Under the pieces are notes generated by a model. It was given only the letters and a program-made list of their open reading frames with translations, did no database searches and was not told the DNA's origin. A DNA stretch of 64,000 nt, from contig NZ_QRZF01000001.1 in assembly GCF_003464595.1 (NCBI RefSeq), positions 310,001-374,000 of the forward strand. The letters run 5' to 3'. Numbering within the stretch: the stretch's first letter is position 1; each line of letters starts with the position of its first letter. The position numbers and the translations under genes are program-made. The DNA comes from Bacteroides intestinalis. Its GTDB lineage: Bacteria; Bacteroidota; Bacteroidia; Bacteroidales; Bacteroidaceae. Positions 42,159 through 52,286 of this stretch are shown piece by piece.

Positions 42159-45100
42159 ATGAATGAAGATCGCAAAAAACGAGGATTAACGCATAGCAAA
42201 CTCCTCATGGCAGTAGCTATCGGTACGCTGTTTTTAAACAGTGGAAATGTACTAGCTACTCAGGTTGCCTCCGACAGCCCTTTGGAAGTGACAGAGCAAC
42301 TACAAACCCAAACGATTAACGGCTTGGTTGTAGATGCCAACGGTGAACCGGTTATTGGAGCCAGTATTATAGAGAAAGGAACTACAAATGGTGGTATTAC
42401 GGATATTAATGGTAAATTTACGCTGACTGTAAAGCCAGGAGCTACCTTAAAGATTTCATACATAGGCTACCAGACTCAAGAAGTGAAAGCTGCCCGAACT
42501 ATGAAAATTATTCTGAAAGAAGATAGTGAATTGCTACAAGAAGTAGTAGTGGTAGGTTACGGTACACAAAAGAAAGCTAACCTCACAGGAGCAGTAGCAA
42601 CAGTCGATGTAAATAAGACATTAGACAGCCGTCCTATCGCTGATATTGGTCGTGGATTGCAAGGTGCAGTAGCGGGAGTTAATATCACAATCCCAACTGG
42701 TGAAGTAGGCTCAGACCCTTTAATTAAAATTCGTGGGCAAGTTGGTTCTATTTCAGGAAACAATACACCACTCATCTTATTGGACAACGTGGAAATCCCA
42801 AGTATCCAGATGGTAAATCCTAATGATGTTCAATCTATTTCTGTTTTGAAAGATGCTGCTTCATCTTCTATCTATGGTTCTAAAGCTGCATTTGGTGTAA
42901 TCCTGATAACCACAAAATCAGGGGCACAAAGTGATAAATTTGAAATAAGCTACTCGAACAACTTTTCTTGGCAAGATCCTGCTAAGAAAATTGAGATTGG
43001 CGGTATAGAAGCATTACAATATACATTGGATGCACAAACAAACAGAAGAGAACCGATGCCAGCCGGCGGTTTCTGGCGTATTAGTCCTGAAAGCCTGGAA
43101 AAGGCTATTGAATGGCAAAACCTGTACGGTGGAAAAGTAAAATGGAATGATCCGGTAGTGTATGGTCGCGACTGGTACTATGACGGAAAAGATAAATATG
43201 GATACAGACTTTACGACGGTGCTAAAGCCATGATTAAAAATTGGACACCGACAATGACCCATAACTTGTCTGTTAATGGTAAGAGTGGCAAGACCAGCTA
43301 TAATATCGGATTAGGTTATCTGGACCAGAGCGGTATGTCAAAAACGGCTAAGCAAGATGACTTCAAACGATACAATGCTTCGGTTAGCGTTACTTCAGAA
43401 ATCAATAAGTATATTACTGTAAGAGCAAGCTCAATCTATTCAGATCGTAACAAACGCTATCCGGGAATTGGGAATACAACTGCTGACCCATGGTTATATC
43501 TTTATCGTTGGAGTCCGCTAATGCCTATGGGAGTGACTGAAAATGGTAATCCGTTAAAAGAACCTACCTACGAAATGGCAGCTGCCAATACGGATAACCT
43601 GCAAAATAAATACTACAATATCAATTTAGGTTTCACACTGAATCTAACCAAAAATTGGGATGTAAAGTTTGACTATACGTATGATAGACAAACTACTGAA
43701 ACGAATTCATCCGTAATGCAATATGAGGCTGGTGAAATGTGGTATGCTCCCACTGCCTGGATGGAGAACGGCAGTCAGGTATTTGTTAACGAACAAGGAG
43801 AGAGAGTAGACACCGGTGGTATGCCTGCATATCGCTTCCCTGTGAACAAATACTATAACAGTTCCGGTCCAAGTGCCAGTCAGGTAGGCAATAACAGTAA
43901 ATCTATTGATAATAATACTTTCAACATTTATACTACTTACAACTTGTTATTGGGTCCAGAAAAGCAACATGCATTCAAGCTTATGGCAGGTATGAACAGA
44001 GTTACCAATAAATGGAGTTCATATAAAGGTTGGAAAACAAATCTAATTGACTTGACAAATCCGCAATTCCCGTTGGCCTCCGGAGATCAATTTATAGAAG
44101 GAAACCGAAACTGGGAAGCGCAGTTAGGCTTTTTTGGTCGTCTCAACTATTCTTTTGAAGATAGATATTTCGTTGAAGCAAATATACGTCGGGATGGTTC
44201 ATCCAAGTTCCCAAAGCATCTGCGTTGGAAGTGGTTCCCTTCTTTCTCTGCCGGCTGGGTATTTACCAATGAAAAGTTTATGGCACCTATTAACAATATC
44301 TTAAGCTTCGGTAAATTCAGAGCTTCATGGGGTAGTATTGGTGACCAATCCGTTTCAAACACTCTGTATAAATCCATATTGTCAGATGGTCAATCATCAT
44401 GGCTGGATGGAAGTGGAAATAAAATACCTATGTTCGGTACTCCGTCATTGGTGGACAGCGATATTAGCTGGCAGCAAATCGAAACGCTGGACTTCGGTAT
44501 CGATCTCAGATTCTTTAATAACAAATTCGGAGTGACTTTTGACTGGTTCCAACGTGATACGAAGAATATGATTATTCCAGGTGAAAGCTTACCGGTAACT
44601 CTTGGTGCAGCTGCCCCTAGTGGCAACTATGGTAGTTTGAGAACCAAGGGTTGGGAATTGTCAGCTGACTTCAACCATCGTTTTGCTAACGGATTGGGCA
44701 TTAATGCAACAGCCTCTATTTCAGACGCTTCTACTTTTATCACAAGAGGTGCCGACTACTTGACTCCGTGGGAAGATCGAAGTTTAGGAACTACCTACTC
44801 AACAGGCAGACGTTATGGTGATATTTATGGTTTTGTAACCGACAGATTATTCCAAAAAGAAGACTTTGTATATGGAGCGGATGGTCAGATTGAAAAGATT
44901 ATCGTTATTTATAACGGAACAGCCCGTACCACCTATAAACAATCTTCAGAGTATCCGGTTTATCAGGTGCATTATGAAGATGGAAATAAGCTAATATTCT
45001 CTCCTGGTGATACCAAATTTGTAGATCTTGATGGTGATGGTTACATCACTCCGGGAACCAGTACAAATGGTAATCCGGGTGACCAAACCGTTATCGGCAA

Positions 45101-45638
45101 TACCACTCCTCGCTATGAATACAGTTTCAGATTGGGTGCTGACTATAAAGGCTTTGATTTTTCTATCTACTTCCAAGGCATTGGAAAACGCAAGATCTGG
45201 GGTAACGGTCAGTTAGCAATTCCTGGGTATAATGCAAAGGAAGGTGCACTGCCTAAAACTTTTACAACAGACTATTGGACAGAAGAACGCACCAACGCTT
45301 TCTATCCCAGAGCATGGGACTTAGGTGGCAGCAATACTGGATTTGCTATGCAGAAACAATCCCGCTATCTACTGGATATGTCTTATTTAAGAATCAAGAA
45401 TATAACATTGGGATATACCGTTCCGACAAATATCTTATCTAAGATATACATCAGCAAAGCAAGAGTCTATATGTCATTGGAGAACTTCTTTACATTTGAT
45501 AACCTGAGAGGATTACCTATTGATCCGGAAGCTATATCAGGGTATTCTATGTTCTCCACCAACTATAACCTTGGACGTACAGGTACCGGTACACCGGTAT
45601 TCAAAAGTTTATCATGTGGTGTTCAATTAACCTTCTAA
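42159..45638 (+). CDS. SusC-like TonB-dependent receptor (locus 2)
   Basis: A 1159-residue outer-membrane receptor. The MNEDRKKRGLTHSK start and signal run to about residue 34, the CarboxypepD_reg-like domain spans about 50-130 (INGLVVDANGEPVIGASI), and the TonB-box region is EVVVVGYGTQKKANLTGAV. Plug and barrel follow, ending in CGVQLTF with the terminal aromatic typical of barrels. The N-terminal about 165 residues match the divergent SusC of locus 1 closely, while plug and barrel differ. It heads a set with SusD (12 nt on), a DUF4623 lipoprotein and a GH10-like lipoprotein. Confidence 0.96.
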   Translation: MNEDRKKRGLTHSKLLMAVAIGTLFLNSGNVLATQVASDSPLEVTEQLQTQTINGLVVDANGEPVIGASIIEKGTTNGGITDINGKFTLTVKPGATLKISYIGYQTQEVKAARTMKIILKEDSELLQEVVVVGYGTQKKANLTGAVATVDVNKTLDSRPIADIGRGLQGAVAGVNITIPTGEVGSDPLIKIRGQVGSISGNNTPLILLDNVEIPSIQMVNPNDVQSISVLKDAASSSIYGSKAAFGVILITTKSGAQSDKFEISYSNNFSWQDPAKKIEIGGIEALQYTLDAQTNRREPMPAGGFWRISPESLEKAIEWQNLYGGKVKWNDPVVYGRDWYYDGKDKYGYRLYDGAKAMIKNWTPTMTHNLSVNGKSGKTSYNIGLGYLDQSGMSKTAKQDDFKRYNASVSVTSEINKYITVRASSIYSDRNKRYPGIGNTTADPWLYLYRWSPLMPMGVTENGNPLKEPTYEMAAANTDNLQNKYYNINLGFTLNLTKNWDVKFDYTYDRQTTETNSSVMQYEAGEMWYAPTAWMENGSQVFVNEQGERVDTGGMPAYRFPVNKYYNSSGPSASQVGNNSKSIDNNTFNIYTTYNLLLGPEKQHAFKLMAGMNRVTNKWSSYKGWKTNLIDLTNPQFPLASGDQFIEGNRNWEAQLGFFGRLNYSFEDRYFVEANIRRDGSSKFPKHLRWKWFPSFSAGWVFTNEKFMAPINNILSFGKFRASWGSIGDQSVSNTLYKSILSDGQSSWLDGSGNKIPMFGTPSLVDSDISWQQIETLDFGIDLRFFNNKFGVTFDWFQRDTKNMIIPGESLPVTLGAAAPSGNYGSLRTKGWELSADFNHRFANGLGINATASISDASTFITRGADYLTPWEDRSLGTTYSTGRRYGDIYGFVTDRLFQKEDFVYGADGQIEKIIVIYNGTARTTYKQSSEYPVYQVHYEDGNKLIFSPGDTKFVDLDGDGYITPGTSTNGNPGDQTVIGNTTPRYEYSFRLGADYKGFDFSIYFQGIGKRKIWGNGQLAIPGYNAKEGALPKTFTTDYWTEERTNAFYPRAWDLGGSNTGFAMQKQSRYLLDMSYLRIKNITLGYTVPTNILSKIYISKARVYMSLENFFTFDNLRGLPIDPEAISGYSMFSTNYNLGRTGTGTPVFKSLSCGVQLTF

Positions 45639-45650
45639 AATAGAATCATT

Positions 45651-47513
45651 ATGAAATTAAAAATATTTATAATTTTAGCCGGTGTCGTTTTATTGTTTAC
45701 GAACTGTAATGATGTGCTCGACCGCCCGTCATTGACTACGGCTGAGGATGATGCATATTGGACCAATGAAGATAGAGTACGTCTATATGCTAATGCTTTT
45801 TACACAAACTTCTTTGTGGGGTATGGATTAAAGTATACAACGACTTATGCTCCTAACGCCAATTATACATTTAATGACGACGCAGTGAGGATGTCCACTC
45901 AAACACAGTTTGGGCGTACAGTTCCTACATCTAAAGGAAGTACAAGTCTGGATATGATGTGGCAAAGTGAATTTACCGGTCCTACATGGAATTTTGCCTG
46001 GGTTAGAAAAGCAAATGTTATGATTGACCGCATCACTAATCTGATGCCTGAAATATTGACAGACGAACAATATAACCATTGGACAGGTGTTGGACGCTTC
46101 TTCAGAGCACTGGAATATGCTCGTCTGGTAAATGTTTTTGGCGATGTTCCTTATTACGACACAGAAGTTCAGAATACGGATAAGGATGGCTTATACAAAG
46201 ACCGCACTCCGAGAAACGAGGTTATGGATGCAGTTTACAACGATTTTGAGTATGCATTACAGAACGTTCGTTTGAATGATGGAGGTCAATATGTGAATCG
46301 TTACGTAGTAGCCGCCATGGTTTCAAGATGGGCTCTGTTTGAGGCAAGCTGGCAGAAATATTATTATAAAAATAACGAACGGGCTAAAAAGTTCTTCGAT
46401 CAAGCTGTTGTTGCAGCAGAGATGGTTATGAATAGTGGCAAATATGGTATTGTTGAAGATTTCCGTAAATTATTCGGTTCTACTGACTTAACCAACAGCA
46501 AGGATTGCATTTTATACAGAAAATATGATGCTGGTCAAAATGTTACGCATTCCATCGCATCAACTTGTAATATGAATGACCCTACCGATGTTGGTCCAAA
46601 CCTGGATTTGATTAAAGCGTTCATTTGTACAGATGGTAAGGATTGGCAGACTTCTTCTTTGGAAAATGTAGATGATTTTACTCTTAGCAATCTGATTAAA
46701 ACAAGAGATTCTCGTTTTGAAGCCAGCTTCTATACTAAACCCACTCCAAGATCCAAGAGTAGCTATTTATATGTAACAAAGTTTATCCCACGAAGTGGAC
46801 TGAGTTATATTGAAAGTGGTGGTTCTCCGGCTGCCGAATTCCAAAGCGAGAAAAACGTAACAGGTTATCCGGTACTGCGTTATGCTGAAGTCTTGCTAAA
46901 TTGGATTGAAGCGAAAGCTGAACTTGCAACACTGGGTGGTACAGAGGTTTCTCAGAGTGATATAGATATATCTATCAATCTGATTCGCAAAAGACCGGTG
47001 GCAGATGAAGCCAAAGCTTTAGGAGTAACAATGACAGCTGAGATGAAGTTGGACGCACTTCCACAAGATCCCCATAGAGATCCTACTGTACCGGCACTAC
47101 TTTGGGAGATCAGACGGGAAAGAAGAATGGAATTTGCTTTTGAATTCTCACGTATCATTGACTTAAGGCGTTGGAAAAAGCTGGAATATATGGATACCGA
47201 TAAGAATGAAGATTTGTTGATTGGTACCTGGGTTAATTTCAACAATGAAGTAAAAAGCGAGTTGAAGGATGAGAATAAAGGGAAACTCAGAGTAATGACC
47301 AAAGACGGAAGCTTTACGGTATATGATGGAACTAATGCAGCTAAGATGAATGGTTTCTTCTATCCTACACAGAATCAGGGTAGACTACCGTTCCTGAACG
47401 TTCCTAATGTTAATCCTTATCTTTCTCCTATTGGCACGAATCAAATTTCGGACTATAAGAATAAGGGATATACTTTGACTCAGACTGAAGGTTGGCCAAC
47501 AGGCATCAATTGA
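45651..47513 (+). CDS. SusD-like lipoprotein (locus 2)
   Basis: A 620-residue SusD/RagB family surface lipoprotein. The signal peptide ends VVLLFTNC with lipid cysteine 19, followed by NDVLDRPSLTTAEDDAYW. SusD landmarks are GRFFRALEYARLVNVFGDVPYYD, AMVSRWALFEASWQKYY (TPR-like helix), GYPVLRYAEVLLNWIEAKAE and LLWEIRRERRMEFAFEFSR. It pairs with the SusC 12 nt upstream to bind ligand at the cell surface. Length is slightly above average for the family. Confidence 0.95.
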   Translation: MKLKIFIILAGVVLLFTNCNDVLDRPSLTTAEDDAYWTNEDRVRLYANAFYTNFFVGYGLKYTTTYAPNANYTFNDDAVRMSTQTQFGRTVPTSKGSTSLDMMWQSEFTGPTWNFAWVRKANVMIDRITNLMPEILTDEQYNHWTGVGRFFRALEYARLVNVFGDVPYYDTEVQNTDKDGLYKDRTPRNEVMDAVYNDFEYALQNVRLNDGGQYVNRYVVAAMVSRWALFEASWQKYYYKNNERAKKFFDQAVVAAEMVMNSGKYGIVEDFRKLFGSTDLTNSKDCILYRKYDAGQNVTHSIASTCNMNDPTDVGPNLDLIKAFICTDGKDWQTSSLENVDDFTLSNLIKTRDSRFEASFYTKPTPRSKSSYLYVTKFIPRSGLSYIESGGSPAAEFQSEKNVTGYPVLRYAEVLLNWIEAKAELATLGGTEVSQSDIDISINLIRKRPVADEAKALGVTMTAEMKLDALPQDPHRDPTVPALLWEIRRERRMEFAFEFSRIIDLRRWKKLEYMDTDKNEDLLIGTWVNFNNEVKSELKDENKGKLRVMTKDGSFTVYDGTNAAKMNGFFYPTQNQGRLPFLNVPNVNPYLSPIGTNQISDYKNKGYTLTQTEGWPTGIN

Positions 47514-47565
47514 TAACATGAATCAATGAAATCATGGAAATTATTTTAAACTAAAACATGAGATT

Positions 47566-48978
47566 ATGTATAAATTAATAAGAAATATAGGATTTTTGGC
47601 TGTATTGCTGGGACTTGGTCTGGTATCCTGCGATGAGGATTATCCGAAAAGCCATATAGCACCTTATGACACCGAACTTCTTTCTATCAAAATAACCAAT
47701 GCAGGTGCAGATGGCAATACAGTTGTAGAAGGAACCATTGATGAAGACAATAAAATCATCAATTTCCCGCGCTTGGATATGACAACGAACTTCTCTGCTC
47801 TTAATCTGGACGCGAAGCTTTCTGATGGAGCTACTCTTCAAAATTCGGTATTGGATTTTTCTATGGATGAAGAAACTGCTTCTAAAACTTTGGTTCTTCG
47901 GATAGTAAATCAAAAGAGATACAAAGAATATTTTATAAGAGTCAGAAAAAGAATTCCGGTATACGGAGCTGATTTTGAGAAGCCTACAGTATATGATTTC
48001 TCCGGAGATAATATCTATCCTGATTATGTAAGTCAGAATACAAGATGTGCTTCTTATGATGGTGAGCATGTATTGGTTGTCAGCAGAAAAACCGCCCCCC
48101 ACCTTCTTAAGGTATCTGACCTGAAGAAGGGGGAAACTAAACCGATCATGTTGGATCTTACAGGTGTAGCGGGCGGTACTTTCACCTACAATATGGGAGC
48201 ATTGGTAAACGGGCATGTATATATTGCGTCATTATCAGGCTCTCAAGCATCACCGCTGAAAATTTACTATTGGGAAACACCGGATTCTAAACCTGAAGTT
48301 GTTGCCGATATCAAAGTTTCGGATATTCCTGGAGCTGGAATCAGACATGGAGATAACATATCAGTCAACATCGATAAAAACGGTAATGGATTTATCTTCT
48401 TTGGAGATAATAAATCCACTAGTTTTTTGAGACTGACCGTAAGCAATCATAAGACAATAGGTGAACCAAAAGTGCTGACTTCAAGTGCTGATGCGACTAT
48501 GGTTACCAATGTGTATAGAATAGAAGATACAGACCAGTATGTATGGGCGGGAGTAAGATTGCCTGTTACATTGGTTGATGAATCTCTTGGAAGTAAATAT
48601 GCAATGAACAAATCGAACTTGGAAACGGAAGCAGTTGCCCCCAGGATATTTACCTTTAATGAGGAACGTTATCTGATAGTTTGCAGTGCCGGACAAGGAA
48701 GTGCGACCAAAGCAACTCCTTCTTTAGTTGTTTACAATCTGACCAAGGGAAGTACAGTAGCTGAAGCTATGCAGAAATTTGATGAAGGAGATAATCATAA
48801 TCCTGATTATAGATTCATCTTGGGTGGAAGCGGCAATGGGGCAGCTCTTGCACAAACTGATTATCGTATAGAGAAAGATGAAAATGGAAAGGATGCCAAA
48901 CTCTGCATTTTCGGCTCGCGTACAGATTCAGGGTTTGTAATCTGTGAGTTCCCTATTAAACAAGAGGAAGAAGATTAA
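47566..48978 (+). CDS. DUF4623-type surface lipoprotein
   Basis: A 470-residue lipoprotein: signal to LGLGLVSC (cysteine 22), then CDEDY, acidic residues that favour surface export. Residues about 35-130 resemble the DUF5018-like beta domain (LLSIKITNAGADGNTVVEG ... YKEYFIRVRK), and the rest is DUF4623-like with probable beta-propeller repeats. Such proteins occur behind SusC-SusD pairs as accessory binding proteins, but no activity is established to my knowledge. It starts 52 nt after susD, and a hairpin follows at 49025-49056. Confidence 0.8.
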   Translation: MYKLIRNIGFLAVLLGLGLVSCDEDYPKSHIAPYDTELLSIKITNAGADGNTVVEGTIDEDNKIINFPRLDMTTNFSALNLDAKLSDGATLQNSVLDFSMDEETASKTLVLRIVNQKRYKEYFIRVRKRIPVYGADFEKPTVYDFSGDNIYPDYVSQNTRCASYDGEHVLVVSRKTAPHLLKVSDLKKGETKPIMLDLTGVAGGTFTYNMGALVNGHVYIASLSGSQASPLKIYYWETPDSKPEVVADIKVSDIPGAGIRHGDNISVNIDKNGNGFIFFGDNKSTSFLRLTVSNHKTIGEPKVLTSSADATMVTNVYRIEDTDQYVWAGVRLPVTLVDESLGSKYAMNKSNLETEAVAPRIFTFNEERYLIVCSAGQGSATKATPSLVVYNLTKGSTVAEAMQKFDEGDNHNPDYRFILGGSGNGAALAQTDYRIEKDENGKDAKLCIFGSRTDSGFVICEFPIKQEEED

Positions 48979-49024
48979 TAACTATCTTCGTTTTTTAATC
49001 AAATAAATTATAGTATTAACATAG

Positions 49025-49056
49025 GAGCCGTCTAATGAGTGAGAATTAGACGGCTT
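49025..49056 (+). terminator. hairpin after the DUF4623 gene
   Basis: The perfect stem AGCCGTCTAAT / ATTAGACGGCT has an 8-nt loop. No T run follows, so it may act as an RNA end-protecting or partial terminator between the DUF4623 and GH10-like genes. Confidence 0.6.
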
Positions 49057-49075
49057 CACTATTCTGAATTTAGGA

Positions 49076-50518
49076 ATGAAATATTTGAAATATCTAACCT
49101 TGATTATTTTCATTGCATTTGTCGCATCTTGTAGCAAGGACAATGACGATGATATTATACCACCGCCGGAAGAAAATACACCTTCGACTTTGCCTCAAAA
49201 AGAGTTGCGTGGAGTATGGGCAACCACAGCCTGGGGTATCGACTGGCCCATGGAGGAGTACGATGCTACTGCTCAGAAACAAAAGTATATTGACTATCTG
49301 AACTTATTAGTCGAAAACAAAATGAATGCAATATTCTTCCAGATTCGAGGAATGGCAGATGCATTTTATGATTCGCAATACGAGTCTTGGAGTAAGTATA
49401 TCACAGGAACTGCCGGGGTTAAGCCAAGTTATGACGTACTGGAATTTCTTGTTGAAGAAGCTCATAAACGAGATATCCAATTCCATGCCTGGTTAAACCC
49501 TTATCGTATTTCAACCCGGGCAAATAAAGGTTCGGCATTTCCTCAGTTGGATCCAAAGATTCCTACTGAACTGACTAAGGATTACGAAAAGATTCGGATT
49601 TATAATCCGGCTTTACCCGAGGTGCAAACCCGCATAACACAAATCGTCAAGGAAATTATTACTAAATATGATGTTGACGGTATTCATATGGATGATTATT
49701 TCTATCCTGCATTAGAAGCGTCTGAGAGCATGAATGATAATGCGGAATATGAAAAATATGGTAAGGCACAGTTTGATAATATTGCTGATTTCAGACGAAA
49801 TAACGTAAATGTAGTAATCCAGAATATTCAAAAGACTATTATCGAGACTCGTCCTGATGTGATCTTCTCAATCAGCCCCGCGGCCAATATGGATAGTAAC
49901 TATAATACTTTGTTTGCAGATGTGAAAAAGTGGTCGAAAGAAGGCTGGGTGGATGTTGTAATTCCACAATTGTATTTTGCTACGGGCACGGAAGAGAGCA
50001 GTTTTAATCAGAGACTAAATTTATGGTCACAATATATTTATGAGAATCATCTTTTAGTAGGATATGGAGTTTATAAATTTGGTGACCCGGCATATGGCAG
50101 CAAATTCCAGTCGTCTGAGGATCTGCAAAAACAGTTCGACTTTGCAAAAACAAAACCAAAAGTAAAAGGAAGTGTTTTGTATAGCGTTAAATATCTGGTA
50201 GAAAATAAAGTCAGGATTATGGATGTAATCAGGAATGTATATAAAACTCCTGTCTTGCTCCCCTACTTAGGCAGAACCATAGCTGAAAAGCCAAATACTC
50301 CGACCAATGTCCGCGTAAGTGGAAGTAATTTATCATGGAGTGGAGTACAAGCTGCTTATTATGCAGTGTATAAAGATAATGGTATCAACCAAATAGCCAG
50401 CTTAATAGGGACCACTAAAGATACCACATTCAAATTGAATGAAAAAGGAACTTATTTCGTAACAGCACTCGATAAGAAAAATGCAGAAAGTGATTTATCG
50501 GAATCTGTAACTTATTAA
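49076..50518 (+). CDS. glycoside-hydrolase-like lipoprotein, GHL10/DUF187 family
   Basis: A 480-residue lipoprotein (cysteine 19 in FVASCSKDNDDD; the acidic run is a surface-export signature). Residues about 42-365 match the GHL10 (DUF187/YngK-like) TIM-barrel: ELRGVWATTAWGIDWP, NAIFFQIRGMADAFYDS, FHAWLNPYRIS, YDVDGIHMDDYFYP with likely catalytic acids in the HMDDY motif, and WVDVVIPQLYF. Residues about 400-480 are fibronectin-III-like. Family members cleave or are predicted to cleave glycans, and some act on bacterial envelope polymers. It is last in locus 2. Confidence 0.88.
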   Translation: MKYLKYLTLIIFIAFVASCSKDNDDDIIPPPEENTPSTLPQKELRGVWATTAWGIDWPMEEYDATAQKQKYIDYLNLLVENKMNAIFFQIRGMADAFYDSQYESWSKYITGTAGVKPSYDVLEFLVEEAHKRDIQFHAWLNPYRISTRANKGSAFPQLDPKIPTELTKDYEKIRIYNPALPEVQTRITQIVKEIITKYDVDGIHMDDYFYPALEASESMNDNAEYEKYGKAQFDNIADFRRNNVNVVIQNIQKTIIETRPDVIFSISPAANMDSNYNTLFADVKKWSKEGWVDVVIPQLYFATGTEESSFNQRLNLWSQYIYENHLLVGYGVYKFGDPAYGSKFQSSEDLQKQFDFAKTKPKVKGSVLYSVKYLVENKVRIMDVIRNVYKTPVLLPYLGRTIAEKPNTPTNVRVSGSNLSWSGVQAAYYAVYKDNGINQIASLIGTTKDTTFKLNEKGTYFVTALDKKNAESDLSESVTY

Positions 50519-50575
50519 AGCTGTTTCATTCTACAAAATGTTCCTTGGCAATCAGAACATAAACAAATATAGTGT

Positions 50576-50632
50576 AATATATCGCTAATTAAATGGTCAT
50601 TAAATTAATGACCATTTAATTAGCGATATATT
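50576..50632. repeat. perfect 57-bp palindrome (28-bp arms)
   Basis: The arms, 50576-50603 and 50605-50632, are exact reverse complements around a single A at 50604. The left arm starts AATATATCGCTAATTAAATG. It lies between the convergent GH10-like and AAA/DUF4143 genes and contains the last three codons and stop of the latter. It may be a two-way terminator, but 28 perfect base pairs is unusually long for that. Confidence 0.9.
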
Positions 50633-51945
50633 AAAAAGTTAACGATCTTCTTTGTCCAATCTGCCAGATATAAAGGTATATTAATCAATGTACCATCCTG
50701 TTTCAAATTATTCAATGAATAACGCAGTTTATATGTCGGATGATAATTCGCATCATAAACAGACAAACTTTTACCTCCTAACCGAGTTTGAGCTTTCACC
50801 TCAACAGGGATAATTTCACTGCCAGACTGAATGACGAAATCAACTTCTGCTTTTCCTATAGAAGTCCAGTAACGTGGAAGAATATCATATTGAGGAACTA
50901 AACTCTGCAAAACATAATTTTCGGCAATAGCACCTTTAAATTCCGTATAAGTATCATTGCCAAGAAATACGATTTCGGACGGAAGACCGGATAATTCACG
51001 CAACAGCCCGACATCGGATAAATAGACTTTAAATGCTGATAGATCATCATAGGCCTTCAAAGGAAGAAACGGCTTTGTTGTACAAAATACCCGGTAAATC
51101 AAGCCGGCACTTTCCAACCAAAGCAAAGCGTCTTCATAATCCCGAGCACGCGCACCGGGTTTAACCAATTTATACAGAAACTTTCTGTTTTCCTTAGCCA
51201 ACTGGCTGGGGATGGAATTCCAGATGTGAATAATACGGGGAATATCCTTATTTTCTGCATGTTTAGAGAAATCCAGAGTATAGGCATTCAGTATTATTTG
51301 CTGTTCTTTTTTCACTTTTTCCATGCCTTTGTTTTCGAGAAAATAGTTTATTGCGGCAGGCATTCCGCCAATAACCAAATATTGCTGATACAGTTCACTA
51401 AGCCTGTCGGTAACAAATTGTGGCAAAGGAGTTATTTCAGTAAGTTCTTCAATATAGTTGTATAGTTTTTCATTGGTCGTCTTTAAGAATTCCTTAAATG
51501 TAAGAGGATATAAATTCAGGAACTCAACTTTGCCTACCGGGAATGAATCGCCTTTAGACAAAGCCACACCTAACAAGGAACCTGCCGCTACAACAGCATA
51601 TTCAGGCGCATCTTCATAAAAATACTTCAATGCATTTAAGGCAGGATTGCATTCTTGGATTTCATCGAAAATGAGTAAGGTTTCGCTCGGCAGAATAGGA
51701 CTATCAGTGAGCAATGATAGTTGTGAAATAATTCGTGAGGGTTCCTTGGTTGTTTCAAATATCTCATGGATAGAATGATCCTTATCAAAATTAAATTTGA
51801 CCGTATACTTAAACTCCGTTCTCCCGAAATACTCAAGAATCCAAGTTTTTCCGGTTTGACGTGCTCCTTTCAATATAAGGGGCTTTCTTTCGGAATTACG
51901 TTTCCATGCTTTCAAATCTTCTATTATGCTCCGATATAGTTCCAT
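50620..51945 (-). CDS. AAA ATPase with DUF4143 (AAA_14 family)
   Basis: A 441-residue soluble P-loop protein. Walker A GARQTGKTWIL is near residue 28 and Walker B LLIFDEIQECNPALNALKYF near 85-104. AAA_14 spans about 15-150, a winged-helix region is in the middle, and DUF4143 is at about 195-370 (YVLQSLVPQYDILPRYWTSIG, then a nuclease-like EVDFVIQSGSEIIPVEVKAQ motif). Such proteins are common, scattered and often horizontally moved; their role is unknown. The ATG at 51945 is preferred over a TTG start seven codons earlier. The stop lies inside the 57-bp palindrome. Confidence 0.9.
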   Translation of the reverse strand: MELYRSIIEDLKAWKRNSERKPLILKGARQTGKTWILEYFGRTEFKYTVKFNFDKDHSIHEIFETTKEPSRIISQLSLLTDSPILPSETLLIFDEIQECNPALNALKYFYEDAPEYAVVAAGSLLGVALSKGDSFPVGKVEFLNLYPLTFKEFLKTTNEKLYNYIEELTEITPLPQFVTDRLSELYQQYLVIGGMPAAINYFLENKGMEKVKKEQQIILNAYTLDFSKHAENKDIPRIIHIWNSIPSQLAKENRKFLYKLVKPGARARDYEDALLWLESAGLIYRVFCTTKPFLPLKAYDDLSAFKVYLSDVGLLRELSGLPSEIVFLGNDTYTEFKGAIAENYVLQSLVPQYDILPRYWTSIGKAEVDFVIQSGSEIIPVEVKAQTRLGGKSLSVYDANYHPTYKLRYSLNNLKQDGTLINIPLYLADWTKKIVNFLIYR

Positions 51946-52286
51946 AGCTACAACTTTATATTCCAATTATTGGCATTATAACACAAAACAGGTTCCTGTT
52001 TTTGGCAAATTTACCAATAATCAGAACATAAGCAAATAATAATGGGACAATTATAGGTATAATTATTGCTTCAGCATATTCTTTGCTAACAATTTTGTAT
52101 CATTAATCCTATATATAAGTTTAAGAATCTTCTATCATACTTCTTAGTCTTCAGGCTAAGATGCAATTTTGCACGGACTTTCTAATCCTACTCCAACTTA
52201 CTAATAACAGTTTTTGGGAAAAGTTCCTTTCCAAAGAAATTATGCGTTCTAAAAGCTCTATAGAATAGAGTTAAAAAAAACTTTGC
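51946..52286. other. AT-rich intergenic region before the third susC leader
   Basis: No gene recognised. It contains the start region of the ATPase gene on the minus strand and long AT-rich tracts on the plus strand. A small inverted repeat CTTAG/CTAAG lies near 52144-52161. No clear -7 box was found. Confidence 0.5.

Noticed and set aside
50620..51945. Toxin-antitoxin or defence module built on the AAA/DUF4143 gene
   Set aside because: It is a single gene without a partner. The family is widespread with no established defence role that I can support from this sequence.
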